DNA of 64,000 nt from positions 1,612,001 to 1,676,000 of the forward strand of contig VJWM01000063.1 of the NCBI GenBank assembly GCA_010909165.1, written 5' to 3'. Positions 10,114-23,303 of this stretch are shown in pieces. Position 1 is the stretch's first letter; every line of letters begins with the position of its first letter. A program made the translations under genes and the position numbers. Source of the DNA: Anthoceros angustus. Taxonomy: Eukaryota; Streptophyta; Anthocerotopsida; Anthocerotales; Anthocerotaceae. Below the pieces are notes generated by a model that was given only the letters and a program-made list of their open reading frames with translations, did no database searches and had not been told where the DNA came from.

Positions 10114-13100
10114 ATGGCGACGTTGCATCCCCCAACTGCCCATCAATCTGGGCTCGGAGCGCCGGGGCAATTGGCTTATCCAGCTGCTGCCTTTACCTGC
10201 AGGACTGGAAATGGAAGGTACAGAGGGAAATTGTTTCAGTATCAAGGATTGTGGATTGTTGCAATGCAGGCCAGGCTGTTGGTTGCGGAGATTCTCCCCT
10301 AAGATTTTTGGACTTGTGCGTTGTGCAGGCTACCCCTTACCCCTGGGGCCTCTGGTCTTGTGTGTGAGCTGGAAGATTCATGTCGAGAGGGAAGGCTTGA
10401 CAAGGCGCTGGTTGCCCTGCTGCCCATCGATCAGCAGGGCAGTGTGCTCCCGGTGCACTTGTATAAGAGTCTGTTGCACATGTGTGTGAAGAAGAAATCC
10501 CTGGCTGTGGCCAAGCAGTTGCATGCTCACTTGGAAAAACATGGGTTGGAAGTGAACGTTAGCTTGGGGGAGCTTCTGGTTACAACACTGGTCAGTTGTG
10601 GAAGTCTTGCAGATGGTCTGCACTTGTTTCACAGATTGCCAAACCGTACTGTTTTCTCCTGGACAGCAATTGTTTCAGGGTTTACTAATGCTGGTCAATG
10701 TCGGGAGGCTCTCACATTCTATCAGCAGATGCTACAGGAAGGTGTGCAGCCTGATAAGTATACGTTTGTCAGCTTGCTGAAGGCCTGCAGCAAGCTGGAA
10801 GACCTAGAAGAGGGCAAGCGCATTCATGCTGATGCTCGAAGACATGGGTTTGAGTCGGATGTGTTTGTTGGTAGCACGTTGGTAAGTATGTATGCAAAGT
10901 GCAAAAGCATTTTGTCTGCACAGCAGGTCTTTGATGCCCTATCACATCGTGATGTGGTGTCGTGGAATGCAATGGTTGCGGCATATGCTCAACAGAATCA
11001 AGGTGAGAAAGGCTTGCAGATCTATCGGCAAATGCAAGAGGAAGGGGTCAGTCCAGATGCTCGGACCTTTGTCAGTGCCCTCCAAGCATGTGGCAGCCTT
11101 GCAGACAGGGAGGAAAGTGCACTTGTGTGTGGTCAAAAGGTGAGAGTCGAGTCACTTCGAAAGGGAAGGCAAATACATGCAGAAGCTGTAAGAAGGGGTG
11201 TTGAATCGGATGTATTTGTTAGAAACACTTTGGTTAATATGTATGCAAAGTGTGGGAGCGTGGAGGATGCTCAAAATGTCTTTGACAGATTGACAGAACG
11301 CAATATAGTTTCTTGGAATGGGATGCTGGCAGCATATGCTCAGCAGGGTCAAGGAGAAAGGGTCCTGCAGACTTATCGGCATATGCAAGAGTTGGGACTG
11401 AGACCAGATGCTCGAACTTTTCTCAGGGCACTCCAAGCCTGTGGAATCATTGCAGATACTGAGGAAGCTGTACTTCTGGACGGGCACAACGTGAAGGTGG
11501 AGTCATTGCGGAAGGGAAAGGAAATTCATGCTGCGGCGGTGAACATGGGTTTTGAGTCAGATGGGTTTGTTGGTAGCACGCTGGTATGTATGTATGCCAA
11601 GTGTGGGAGCATCATGAACGCACAGCAGGTGTTTGATAAGATGTCACAGGTTGATGTTGTGTCATGGAATGCGCTGCTCGCAGCGTATGTACAGGAGAAC
11701 TCTGGAGAAGTGGGGTTGCAGATTTTCGCCCAAATGCAGGGGAAAGGTGTGAGACCAGATGCTCGGACTATTGCCAGTGCTGTGCAAGCGTGTGCCATTC
11801 TTGCAGGACAAGAGGAACTTGCAGTTGTGGATGGCCGTAACATCAAGGTCAAATCACTGCACAAAGGAAAAGAGATACACGGTCAAGCTGTGAAATCTGG
11901 TTGCGAGTCAGATTTATTTGTTGGTAGCACCTTGGTTAGCATGTATGGAAAGTGCGGGAGCATCATGGATGCACAGCTTGTGTTTGATGGATTGTCCCAG
12001 CGTGATGTTGTTTCATGGACTGCCATTGTCGCAGCGTATGCTCAGCAGAATGAAGGAGATATGGGCTGGCGCATATTTGAGCAAATGCAAGAGCAAGGGG
12101 TCAGGCCAGATGCTCGAACCCTAGTAAGTGCCCTCCAAGCCTGCGGTGCGATTGCAGAAAAGGAGCCATCTGTGGCGGAACAAGGGAAAAATGTCAAGGC
12201 AGAGTCGCTGACCAAGGGGAAGGGACTGCACGCTTTAGCTGTGAGCATGGGTTTTGAATCAGATGTGTTTGTTGGTAGTTCTCTGGTTAGTATGTACGCA
12301 AAGTGTGGGAGCATAGCAGATGCTCGGCAGGCGTTTGACACTTTGTCTGTAAAAGATGTTGTGTCATGGACAGCGATGCTTGGAGCATATGTCCAGCAGG
12401 GCCAAGGCGGAATGGGTTTGCAGATCTACCATCAAATGCAAGAGGAGGGTGTCCTACCAGATGCTCAGACCTACGTCAATGCTCTTCAAGCTTGTGCCAT
12501 CCTTGCAGAAGAGGAGACAAGTGTGCCTGTGGATGGTCAAAATGTCAAAGAGGTGGCAATGGTAAAGGGAAAGAAGATCCATGCTGATGCCGCTGCTAGA
12601 GGATTTGAAGGAGATATTTTTGTTGGCAATGCTTTGGTGAGCATGTACGCGATGTGTGGGAGCATCCAGGATGCACAACGAGTCTTCGACAGCTTGCCGC
12701 ATCGCAATGTGGTGTCATGGAACGCAATGCTCACAGCACATATCCAGCAGGACCATGGAGAGACGGCGTTGCAGATCTATGCAGAAATGCAGGCAGATGG
12801 GACGAAGCCAGATGAGGTTACATTCCTGTCAGTATTAGAAGCGTGCAGCAGAACAGGAGCCTTAGATATGTGTGCGGACGTCCACCAAAGTATACTAGAA
12901 GGTGGGTTAGAGTCCGATCCTTATGTTGCAAACAGTCTAATTCACGCCTACAGCAAATGTGGGAGCATGGTGGATGCTCAGAGAGTTTTTGACACATTGC
13001 CACATCCTGATCTGGTTTCATGGAATGCACTAATTGCTGGATATGCTCGCCTTGGATTATGGGAGACAAGTGTTGAATGTTATGAACGCCTGTGTCTATC

Positions 13101-13689
13101 AGGGATGAGACCCGATGGTGTCACTTTTTTGGCTCTCCTCTCTGCTTGTAGTCACGTGTGCAGGGTGGATGAAGGCCTGGAGTATTTTGAAAGCATGAGT
13201 AGAGATTACGGCATCAGTGCCCAGTTAGAACACTACGGTTGTGTGATCGATCTGGTTGGCCGAGCAGGCCTGTTTTACAAGGCAGAAGATTTGCTTCTGA
13301 GAATGCCAGTTGAACCTGACCTTGCTGTATGGTTAAGCTTGCTTGGTGCGTGTCAGAAACATGGCAATGCTGTGTTGGGAAGGCGAGCCTTCGACCGCGC
13401 CATAGAAATGAATCCCCAAGAAGCTGCAGCATATGTTCTCATGTTGAACATCTACGCTGATGCCGGAATGTGGAACAGCGTGAAAGAGATAGACGAGCTA
13501 AGGCAGAGAGCGGAGGCATGGAAGAAGAGTCCGGGCCAAAGCTGGATCGAGCATAACCATGAGGTGCACAAATTTATAGTGGGAGACCGCAGGCACGAGC
13601 AGGGAGTACGGCTTTTGGAATTTCTGAACCAGTTAAGTTGGGAGCTGACGGAGGCAGGGGATCTCGTGACGTTTAACAACAAAGAATGA
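10114..13689 (+). CDS. PLS-class PPR protein, E/E+ type, with periodic inserts
   Basis: Two exons, 10114-10217 and 10329-13689, joined in phase 2, give 1154 residues. The large exon has no early ATG (first in-frame one at 10480). The short first exon supplies MATLHPPTAHQ..., an Ala/Arg-rich sequence resembling an organelle transit peptide. About eight P-L-S triads follow, marked by the recurrent MYAKCGS..DAQ.VFD signature. The C-terminus has an E/E+-like region (SWIEHNHEVHKFIVGDRRH) and ends without a DYW deaminase domain. Such proteins bind organelle RNA and usually guide C-to-U editing with a separate deaminase. Five central triads carry an extra acidic/hydrophobic insert ending in a VKVESL-like motif before KGKxIHA. 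The stop lies about 100 bp from the ECD stop (convergent). The exon-1 join is inference. Confidence 0.88.
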
Positions 13690-13789
13690 AGGGGACAACA
13701 AGCCAGCAAACCAGTTTCTTGATGGAATTCAGTGCGCTTGTACAAACTCAAATGCATCCCCACATTTCAAAAGGCTACCAACTTCAGGA

Positions 13790-15998
<2,209 letters not shown>

Positions 15999-16038
15999 AC
16001 TTTGAAACCTTACAGTGCCTCCCACATTACATCAATTC

Positions 16039-19000
16039 TCAGCTTCCTACTGGACGAGAGACTCGCACTTGGGACACTTCGAACACCGTCAATTGGCCGG
16101 GGTTTTCTTCAATATAGACAACGATTTCTTTTTGGTGGCTAAATGAATATTCAAGTCGCCTTTGTTTTTCATTTGTGTAAATTCCTTGGTTTTCACTTTC
16201 CGACGACGCCTGCGTCCGTAGCATTGGTGGACTCCTCGGATGCTTCTCGTCCCCAACCAAAAAACTGTGCACCAGGCCGTCCTCGTCTGTCCACCAGCTC
16301 TGACCTGGCTGCTTCCGTGCCCTCATTCTTCTCCTCATCGCCTGCAACTCCTGTGCCTGCTCCCACATCTGGGCACCGGTGTATATGTTGGACATCAACA
16401 AATATGCTGCAGCATCTGTGTTGTCTAGCTTCAATGCTTCGTTGAAAGCATGGCAACCCACCTCCACGTTGCTCCACTTTCGGCAACCAGCCATCAGCGT
16501 GTGCCAAACTGAAGAAGTAGGGGGCACAGGCATTGATTTTACCAACGCTAGTGCCTGATCCAGTTGTCCTGCACGCCCCAGGAGATCTACCATGCATGTG
16601 TAGTGGTCCTCCGTGGGTGTGATGCCGTAGAGTCCGCTCATATTGTCGAAGTACTCCCATCCCTTCTTCACTTGACCCGTATGAGTGCATACAGTTAGTA
16701 CGCTAAGTAATGTAACGCTGTCTGGTTGTACGCCGTCTTCTTTCATTCTCTGGAGCAAGTCGAAGACCAGGTCACTTTGTCCTTGACAGGTGTAGCCGGC
16801 AATGAGTGCACTCCAGGCCACGAGATTCCTTTCGGGCAACGAATCAAACACCTTCTGTGCTTCAACCATGCTCCCGGACTTTCCATACATGTTAATCAAA
16901 CTGCCAGCAACAAACACATCGGATTGAAACCCGAGTTCTACAATCTGTGCATGTAGCTGCCTTCCCAGATACAGAGCTGCCACATCCGCACATGCCTGGA
17001 GCAGGCACACAAATGCCATTGAATCGGGTACAATGATGCCCTCTTCTAGCATAGCACTAAAAACATGAAGGGCTTCCTGCCCCATGCCCTGCTGGGAATA
17101 GCCTGCTATCAGGGCAGTCCATGTCACCACATCTTTCTGACCAAGTCCATCAAACAGCCTCTGAGCATTTTCCAAGCTACCACTCTTTACGTACATGTTT
17201 ACCAAACTGTTGGCTATATATACATCAGCTTGTAGGCCCTGTTCTCTAATCTGCTTATGGAGCTGCTTCCCCTTCTCCAACGCCAGGGCACCCACACTTG
17301 CACATGCCTGCAAGAGGCACACAAATGTCACGGAATCGGGTACAGCCATGTCTTCGTCTTGCATAGCACTGTATAGGTGAAGGGCTTCGTGCCCCATGCC
17401 ATGCTGGGAATACCCTGCTATCATGGCAGTCCACAACCCCACATCCTTGTGACCAAACCCGTCAAACACTCTCTCCGCATCTTCCAAGCTGCCACACTTT
17501 GCATACATGTTCACCAAACTGCTGGCTACAAACCTATCAGATTGACGTCCTTGCTCTCTAATTTGTGCATGCAGCTGCTTCCCCATCTCCAAAGCCAAAG
17601 TGCCCACACTTGCACATGCCTGAAGGACACACACAAATGTCACCGAATCGGGTACAGTGCGGCCTTCATCTTGCATAACCCTATAAAGGCGCATGGCTTC
17701 CTGCCCCATACCCTGTTGGGCATACCCTGCTATTAGGGCATTCCACGCCACCACATCCTTTTGCCCAAGTCCGTCAAACACTCTGTGAGCATCTTCAAAG
17801 CTGCCACATTTTGAGTACATATTCACCAAACTGTTGGCTACAAACACATCAACCTCATGACCTCCTTCTCTAATTTCCGCATGAAGTTGCTTCCCCTTCT
17901 CCAAAGCTGGCCTGCCTAAACTAGCACACGCCAGCAGGAGGCCCAGAAAAGTCACCGAATCGGGTACAGCCTTGCCCTCCTCCTGCATAGCAGTGTAGAG
18001 ACGAAGCGCTTCCTGCCCCATTCCCTGCTGGGAATACCCTGCTATCATGGCATTCCACAAAACCACACCTTTCTCACCCAGTCCATCAAACACTCTCCGA
18101 GCATCTTCCAAACTACCACACTTCGCATACATGTTCACCAATCCGCTGGCCAAAAACACATCATCCTGATATCCTCGTTCTCTAATCTCCTCATGAAACT
18201 GCCTCCCCTTCTCCAAACCCGGGCCGCCCACACTGCCGCAAGCCTGAAGCAGGGACACAAACGTCACGGAATTCGGCACAGCCATGCCTTCAGCTTCCAT
18301 AACACCGTACAGACGAAGCGCCTCCTGCCCCATACCCTGCTGAGCATACCCTGCAATCAGAGCAGTCCATGTCACCACATCCTTCTCACCAAGTCCGTCA
18401 AACACTCTCCGAGCATCTTCCAAGCTGCCGCACTTGGCATACATGTTCACCAAACTGCTGCCCACAAACACATGACCCTCATGTCCTCCGTCCCTAATCC
18501 GCAAATGCAGCTCCCTCCCCTTCTCCAAACCCCCAGTCCCCAAACTCGCACACGCCTGCAAAAGGCACACAAATGTGACAGCATCCGGTGCCACCACGCC
18601 CTCCTCCTCCATGCACCCATAAATCCAAAGAGCTCCTTCCCCCATTCCCTGCCGCACATACCCTCCAATCAAGGCATTCCACGTCACCACATCCCTCCGC
18701 CCCGCACCAAGCCCCTCGAAGACAGTCCGAGCGTCCTCCAGTCTGCTGCACTTCACATACATGTCCACCAACCCATTCCAAACCACCAGCTCCTGCTCCA
18801 ATTCCACTCCCCCCGCCACCACATCCGCATGCACCTCCTTCCCCGCCTCCAAATCCCCCCCCCTTGCGCAAGCCTGCAATGCTGCCGCATACACATGACC
18901 GTCCGGCTTCACTCCCGACCTCCGCATCCGACGATACAGCCGCACGGCTTGCCTGTCTTCCCCGTGCTTAACATGAGCAGAGATTATGGCAGACCACGTG

Positions 19001-19350
19001 AAGGCGTCCGGCCTCGCCACCACCTCAAACAAATCCATGGCATCCTCCAACCTCCCATGAGAAGCATACATCCGCAGAAGGTGATTGCACAGGAACGTAT
19101 CCGACTCGCACCCCTTCCTCACCATCAAGGCATGCACCCGCCGACCCAGAACCAGAACCAGATCCAGATTCCGGTCCCCGGCCCTCTTCGCTCCGCATTT
19201 CTTCACGATCGAACAAAGCACAGACGTGGAAATGCCACGATCCAGCTGCACCAAAACTCCCAAGGCCTCCACAGCCTCGGCGACGCGGCCATCTAGACAC
19301 AGCCGACTCACGGTCTCGTCCGTTACGCAAGCTGGCGTTCTTGCGAGCAT
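16039..19350 (-). CDS. PLS-class PPR protein, E/E+ type
   Basis: One exon of 1103 residues from the ATG at 19350. It has about eight P-L-S triads (MYAKCGSLEDARRVFDGLG, then TW.A.IAGY.QQGMGQEAL) and a C-terminal E/E+-like motif (GQSWWTD.DGLVHSF, VGDEKHP). No DYW deaminase domain follows; the tail after HP is unrelated and may be read-through into 3' sequence. Organelle RNA binding and editing-site recognition is the usual role. No clear transit peptide is encoded at this start. The frame is open a little further upstream, past an in-frame GTG and a possible splice acceptor at about 19385, so an upstream exon may be missing. The protein is a close paralogue of the one at 38007-42020 in its N-terminal block, repeat consensus and C-terminus. 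Confidence 0.9.
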   Translation of the reverse strand: MLARTPACVTDETVSRLCLDGRVAEAVEALGVLVQLDRGISTSVLCSIVKKCGAKRAGDRNLDLVLVLGRRVHALMVRKGCESDTFLCNHLLRMYASHGRLEDAMDLFEVVARPDAFTWSAIISAHVKHGEDRQAVRLYRRMRRSGVKPDGHVYAAALQACARGGDLEAGKEVHADVVAGGVELEQELVVWNGLVDMYVKCSRLEDARTVFEGLGAGRRDVVTWNALIGGYVRQGMGEGALWIYGCMEEEGVVAPDAVTFVCLLQACASLGTGGLEKGRELHLRIRDGGHEGHVFVGSSLVNMYAKCGSLEDARRVFDGLGEKDVVTWTALIAGYAQQGMGQEALRLYGVMEAEGMAVPNSVTFVSLLQACGSVGGPGLEKGRQFHEEIRERGYQDDVFLASGLVNMYAKCGSLEDARRVFDGLGEKGVVLWNAMIAGYSQQGMGQEALRLYTAMQEEGKAVPDSVTFLGLLLACASLGRPALEKGKQLHAEIREGGHEVDVFVANSLVNMYSKCGSFEDAHRVFDGLGQKDVVAWNALIAGYAQQGMGQEAMRLYRVMQDEGRTVPDSVTFVCVLQACASVGTLALEMGKQLHAQIREQGRQSDRFVASSLVNMYAKCGSLEDAERVFDGFGHKDVGLWTAMIAGYSQHGMGHEALHLYSAMQDEDMAVPDSVTFVCLLQACASVGALALEKGKQLHKQIREQGLQADVYIANSLVNMYVKSGSLENAQRLFDGLGQKDVVTWTALIAGYSQQGMGQEALHVFSAMLEEGIIVPDSMAFVCLLQACADVAALYLGRQLHAQIVELGFQSDVFVAGSLINMYGKSGSMVEAQKVFDSLPERNLVAWSALIAGYTCQGQSDLVFDLLQRMKEDGVQPDSVTLLSVLTVCTHTGQVKKGWEYFDNMSGLYGITPTEDHYTCMVDLLGRAGQLDQALALVKSMPVPPTSSVWHTLMAGCRKWSNVEVGCHAFNEALKLDNTDAAAYLLMSNIYTGAQMWEQAQELQAMRRRMRARKQPGQSWWTDEDGLVHSFLVGDEKHPRSPPMLRTQASSESENQGIYTNEKQRRLEYSFSHQKEIVVYIEENPGQLTVFEVSQVRVSRPVGS

Positions 19351-19913
19351 GATCGTCACTCCCCGCTCCCTTGAGCGCCAGCGCTGTAAGTTCCTTGTTC
19401 AATCCATTCGACACACGAGAAAAGCTAGAAACGAAGAGAGCCGAAATTGTTCCTTGCCTTCTTCCATTGTTTCCTGCCGGGACCAAATGCTCTTGTTGTT
19501 GGTCCAGCAGGAGACAATTCCCCCCTTACCTACGTCGCTGCAGTGACTGGGTGCAAACTTGCCGGAACCACATGCTATTGTTGTTGTGTACACAATTCTG
19601 CACAGAGACATCTGTCTGTCTCAGACAGGTTAGTCGACCTTGTCTGCAGAGAGCAGCAGATGCTCGAACAACCACTCAGATTCCTCAAGCTGGAGCTGAA
19701 GAGAAGAATGTTTTACAAATGCAGCAAACACCAGCTACGTAGAACAAAATTTGGAGTCCTCTGCCTACGCATATCCAGTTAAAGCTTTCTTGTATCTTTG
19801 CTACCTAGGCAGGGGACATTCAGGCAGAGGACATGGGTTGGGATTGCCTGACATCTTATTGCAAGAAACAGAGGGCTGGATGGAAGTTCAGCAGCAATTA
19901 CTAGGGACAAGAA
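19351..19913. other. Intergenic, PPR 5' side and gamma-CA 3' side
   Basis: This stretch lies upstream of the minus-strand PPR gene and downstream of the minus-strand gamma-CA gene. It is probably a PPR promoter or an unrecognised leader exon plus the gamma-CA 3' UTR. No other gene is seen. Confidence 0.45.
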
Positions 19914-21509
19914 TCAACGGGAGGGAGTGGGCTTTTCACGGACTAAGCCGAGCTGAGAGTCATAGTCATCGCTGTGCCGTGCCCACTGCTTTCTCAGCTT
20001 CTTCTCGTTCTCGATCTCCTCCACTGTCTTTGCGTTCTCTCGGGCATGATCTTCTGCCAATTTGGAATAATTGTCGGCTGACTTCTCGATGAAAGCACGC
20101 TCCTCGCCAGTGAGCTTTCTCAGAAACTTGGCCGGGTTTCCTGCCCAGATCTGATAGGTTTTTTTTTCCAGATCAGAACACATGAGGATGACAACGTAGG
20201 AAACACAGACATGTCGGTGAAGAAAGAAGTCAGATAGTACCTGTCCAGAGGGAATCCGGGTGTTTTGAGTGACGAGAGAACCTGCAGCAACCATGGCCCC
20301 TTTCTCTACAACGACACCATCAAGAAGGGTTGCTCCCATTCCGACAAATGATTCGTCCTCCACAGTGCATGCATGGAGGACTGCATTATGACCTGCAGGA
20401 GGGTCAAGTTGAGCCAGACCAGGTCACAAAGATCGCACTTTCATCAAAACCACACATCAACAATCTGCACAACGAATCACACTTCTACTCTTACCGACAG
20501 TGACTTTGCTGCCGATGATGGTTGGAGCAACATTCCCGCTCACGTTTGTCTTAGCTACGTGAACTAGTGTGTTGTCCTGGATGTTAGTCTCTGACCCGAT
20601 TGTGATGTGGTTCACATCTCCTGAAAAAGTCACCCATGGCACAAGCAGCTTTTACTGGCATGATACACTCGATGATGCCACAAGCGCATATCAAAACTTT
20701 AGATTTGCTACAATTTCCTCAAGCGGACGAAAACAAATTGTCTTGAAATTCCGGCACACTTTAGGGTGTACACAAGAACCTCCAACGTGGTAAAGGGATT
20801 TTGCACCAAGTTCAAGGATAGCCACCACACGTAAAACTTGTAGAATACCAGGACAGGGGAGCAGTATGACCAACAACAGGGAGCAAACCCGTACCTCTCA
20901 CGACACAGCCATACCAGATGGATGACCTCTTTCCAATTGTAACGTCTCCAATCACAGTGGCACTGGGGGCAACGAAGGCATCGTTGGCAAGGGCAGGCTT
21001 CTTGTCCCAGATGTTCATTAGCGTCCTCTGCCTATTCACTGCAACACAAATGTCCATCATCCACCACAATGAGGAACAGAATCCTGTGCCTACAGTTAGG
21101 GCTACAGTATGGAGAAGCTGCAAAACAGCCTCCTCTCACATCTACCAGCTGAAGCCACTTAGATATCCAACCGAACTCAACAGCCTAGGTCAAAATCAAG
21201 CACCAGCACTGCAACCACCAAATGCAAGCTCCCATGCCGCTCAGCTAACTCAGAACACACACCAGACCAGGATGTTCAATTCATCATCTCCACACCACGA
21301 CATTGCCGAAATTAGCAAAAGGGCCAGTCCTCCACTCCTCAGCTAAGCATCTCACATCCCGACCTCAGCAAGCGGGGGCAGACCACGGCCCGCACAAACC
21401 TACATTGCTCTTTGAAGGCGTAGTTTCCCTGCAGCCGGCAGCCAAGGCGATCCAGCGCCTGGCCCGTCTCCCGGATCCACATCCCCATCATGTACACGGC
21501 CTTGGCCAT
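19914..21509 (-). CDS. GAMMACA: Mitochondrial gamma-carbonic anhydrase of complex I
   Basis: Five exons on the minus strand, 21509-21404, 21038-20895, 20620-20495, 20392-20241 and 20150-19914, give 254 residues. The left-handed beta-helix (hexapeptide repeat) is clear: FVAPSATVIGDVTIG, then SSIWYGC, RGDVNHITIG, TNIQDNTLVHVAKTN and SFVGMGATLLDG. The three His of the trimeric gamma-CA metal site are present, in LVHVAK and in GHNAVLH. A C-terminal coiled helix ends the protein. In plants this protein is part of the matrix-exposed CA domain of the complex I membrane arm. Introns are 90-365 bp. The N-terminus MAKAVYMMGMWIRETGQAL matches plant gamma-CA1/2-type proteins. It is divergent with CIB22. 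Confidence 0.95.
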
Positions 21510-21821
21510 GACGGCTGGTCACGCCTCCTTGCGTACAGCAATTCACAGCATTACAAGACCTGCGACAGATCTACGGGCACCGCACCTGTCTCGTGCCTGC
21601 TGCCCGCCACAACCAATGCTTCCCACGGGTCACCAATTGTTGGAATCGCAGTCTGAGCACCGCAGTCGCAGGGCACAAGGCCGACTGAAATGGAGACCAG
21701 CTGCTTAAGTTAAGCCTGGGTTAACGTCACCGCGGTCAGGGATTAGTGAAACCCGAGGCATCGGTGGCCGTGCTTACACCCAGCGAAGTGGAACCCGTCA
21801 TTCCATTCTCTGCGTTGCGAC
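21510..21821. promoter_or_regulatory. Shared intergenic region, gamma-CA / CIB22
   Basis: The two start codons are only 312 bp apart on opposite strands, so both promoters must lie here or reach into the genes. It is GC-rich. I see no TATA box and no exact site II (TGGGCY) element. Bidirectional promoter function is inferred from position alone. Confidence 0.55.
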
Positions 21822-23065
21822 ATGAGCGGGCCCAAGGCGATCCTTGCAGTGCGCGCGTTGCAGAAGCAGCGGGCGCGGCTGCTCTACCGGCGCGGTCTCA
21901 AGAATGTTCTTGACTGGGCCGTGAGCAAGGACATCTTCTATCCTCAGGTAATGCGTCACTGTGAGCTGGCATGACAAATGTTTGTAGGATCTCCGGTTTG
22001 CTTTAGAATCTGTGGAAGCTGCGGCTGAACATGTCACAGATTCTGAGCTGCCAAAGTCCACCTGTGCCTGCCCCTTGTACAGAGGGTGATTGCAAGGTAG
22101 TCTCAAGAGGAATCCGGCTGCAGCTCGATTCTATGGCAATTGTGATGATCAGCCGGTGCTCAGCGTGTGCTCCTGCTGCTACTAGGGCCTCTTAGCGTTT
22201 AGGTTGGAGTCATTGGCTGGCGCTGATGCAAGATTCAGGGACTGATTGTTTGATTTGCACGGTAGTCTTTGGTGGAATTGGGATGCAGCTCGAGCAGTTC
22301 CGATGGCCCCATGTCCGGAGCTCAGCGGGTCCTGAGCCGGTCCTGCAGGCATTGCTAGGGCCTCTTAGCGTTTAGGTTAGAGTCCGTGGCATAGGTACCT
22401 TCTTAGCGGCTAATTCTTCTCCTTCTCTGCAGGCTGCTAAGTTGAGGAACGAATTTGAGGAGAATAAGGATCTGGTATGACCTCGTGATTCTCTCTCTCT
22501 CTCATTCCAAAAATTACGGATAGGTCAGATCTTGTCTATGCAAACATTTTATAAGTCTAGCGGCGGAGCTTGGCAACTCATCATCCACCAAGGCAGGAGA
22601 GTACCCTTGGATGCTTTGCGTCTGGCAGGTTTTAGGTTTTGTTTGCTCTCTTGTCCATCAAGGCCTAATCTAGGGTCCTGTTTGTCAAGCAGGATGACGT
22701 TTCGAGGATAGAGCATGTGTTGCTAAAGGGGGAAGCACGGCTGCAGAGATATGGACATCCCGACCCCTACTTAAGTGATGGACACCCACTGCCTATTTGC
22801 GATTTTTTGCTCTCATCTCAACTCATTACCTATTGATTGATGGAAGACTCACGCTCTTCTGAATTGATGCAGTTCCTTGGGGACCGGGTGGTTCAAAATA
22901 TGTCCGGAATCCACCTGTTCCTCCAGAGGTGAAATGACGAATCCCGTCCTTCGGTTCGCAACTAGTTTTCACAGCAAATGAGGCTACATGGATGAACTGA
23001 AGCACAAATCGTATGTTTTGCAGATAGAGGTTATCATGGACTATGGAAGGGGGGAGGATTACTAG
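21822..23065 (+). CDS. CIB22: Complex I subunit B22 (NDUFB9-like, LYR family)
   Basis: Five small exons, 21822-21947, 22433-22474, 22693-22774, 22873-22928 and 23024-23065, give 115 residues. The N-terminus has the LYR-type helix (ARLLYRRGLKNVLDWAV), then a short linker (AAKLRNEFEENKDL). The family C-terminus reads GHPDPYLIPWGPGG, then a Tyr-rich tail ending GRGEDY. NDUFB9/B22 is an accessory subunit of the distal membrane arm of mitochondrial complex I. The length agrees with plant CIB22 (about 117). Two exons are only 42 bp. The third exon uses the donor at 22775, and its phase-1 join gives the conserved Ile before PWGPGG. Confidence 0.93.
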
Positions 23066-23303
23066 GTAGGCATGGTTTTGCTCGTTTACAAGGACTCCAA
23101 GCCTCGGTGAAGCGTGCAATATCTGCTGAGCACTTTTGCATTCGATGTCCGTATGGTGTGTATTGAAGTGAGAAACTTAAATGAATTCAAATTCGCCACA
23201 GGTTAAGGCCCTTGACACGAGGATATGAGACCCTGTAGTTGGGCACATCACATTCGAATTGAAACGTTGTAATTTAGAACTTTAGGAGATGCGTAAGCAT
23301 CCA

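Noticed and set aside
18193-19296. A 367-residue plus-strand reading frame opposite a PPR gene
   Set aside because: Pro/His/Thr-rich mirror of the PPR codons on the other strand with no domain or signals of its own.
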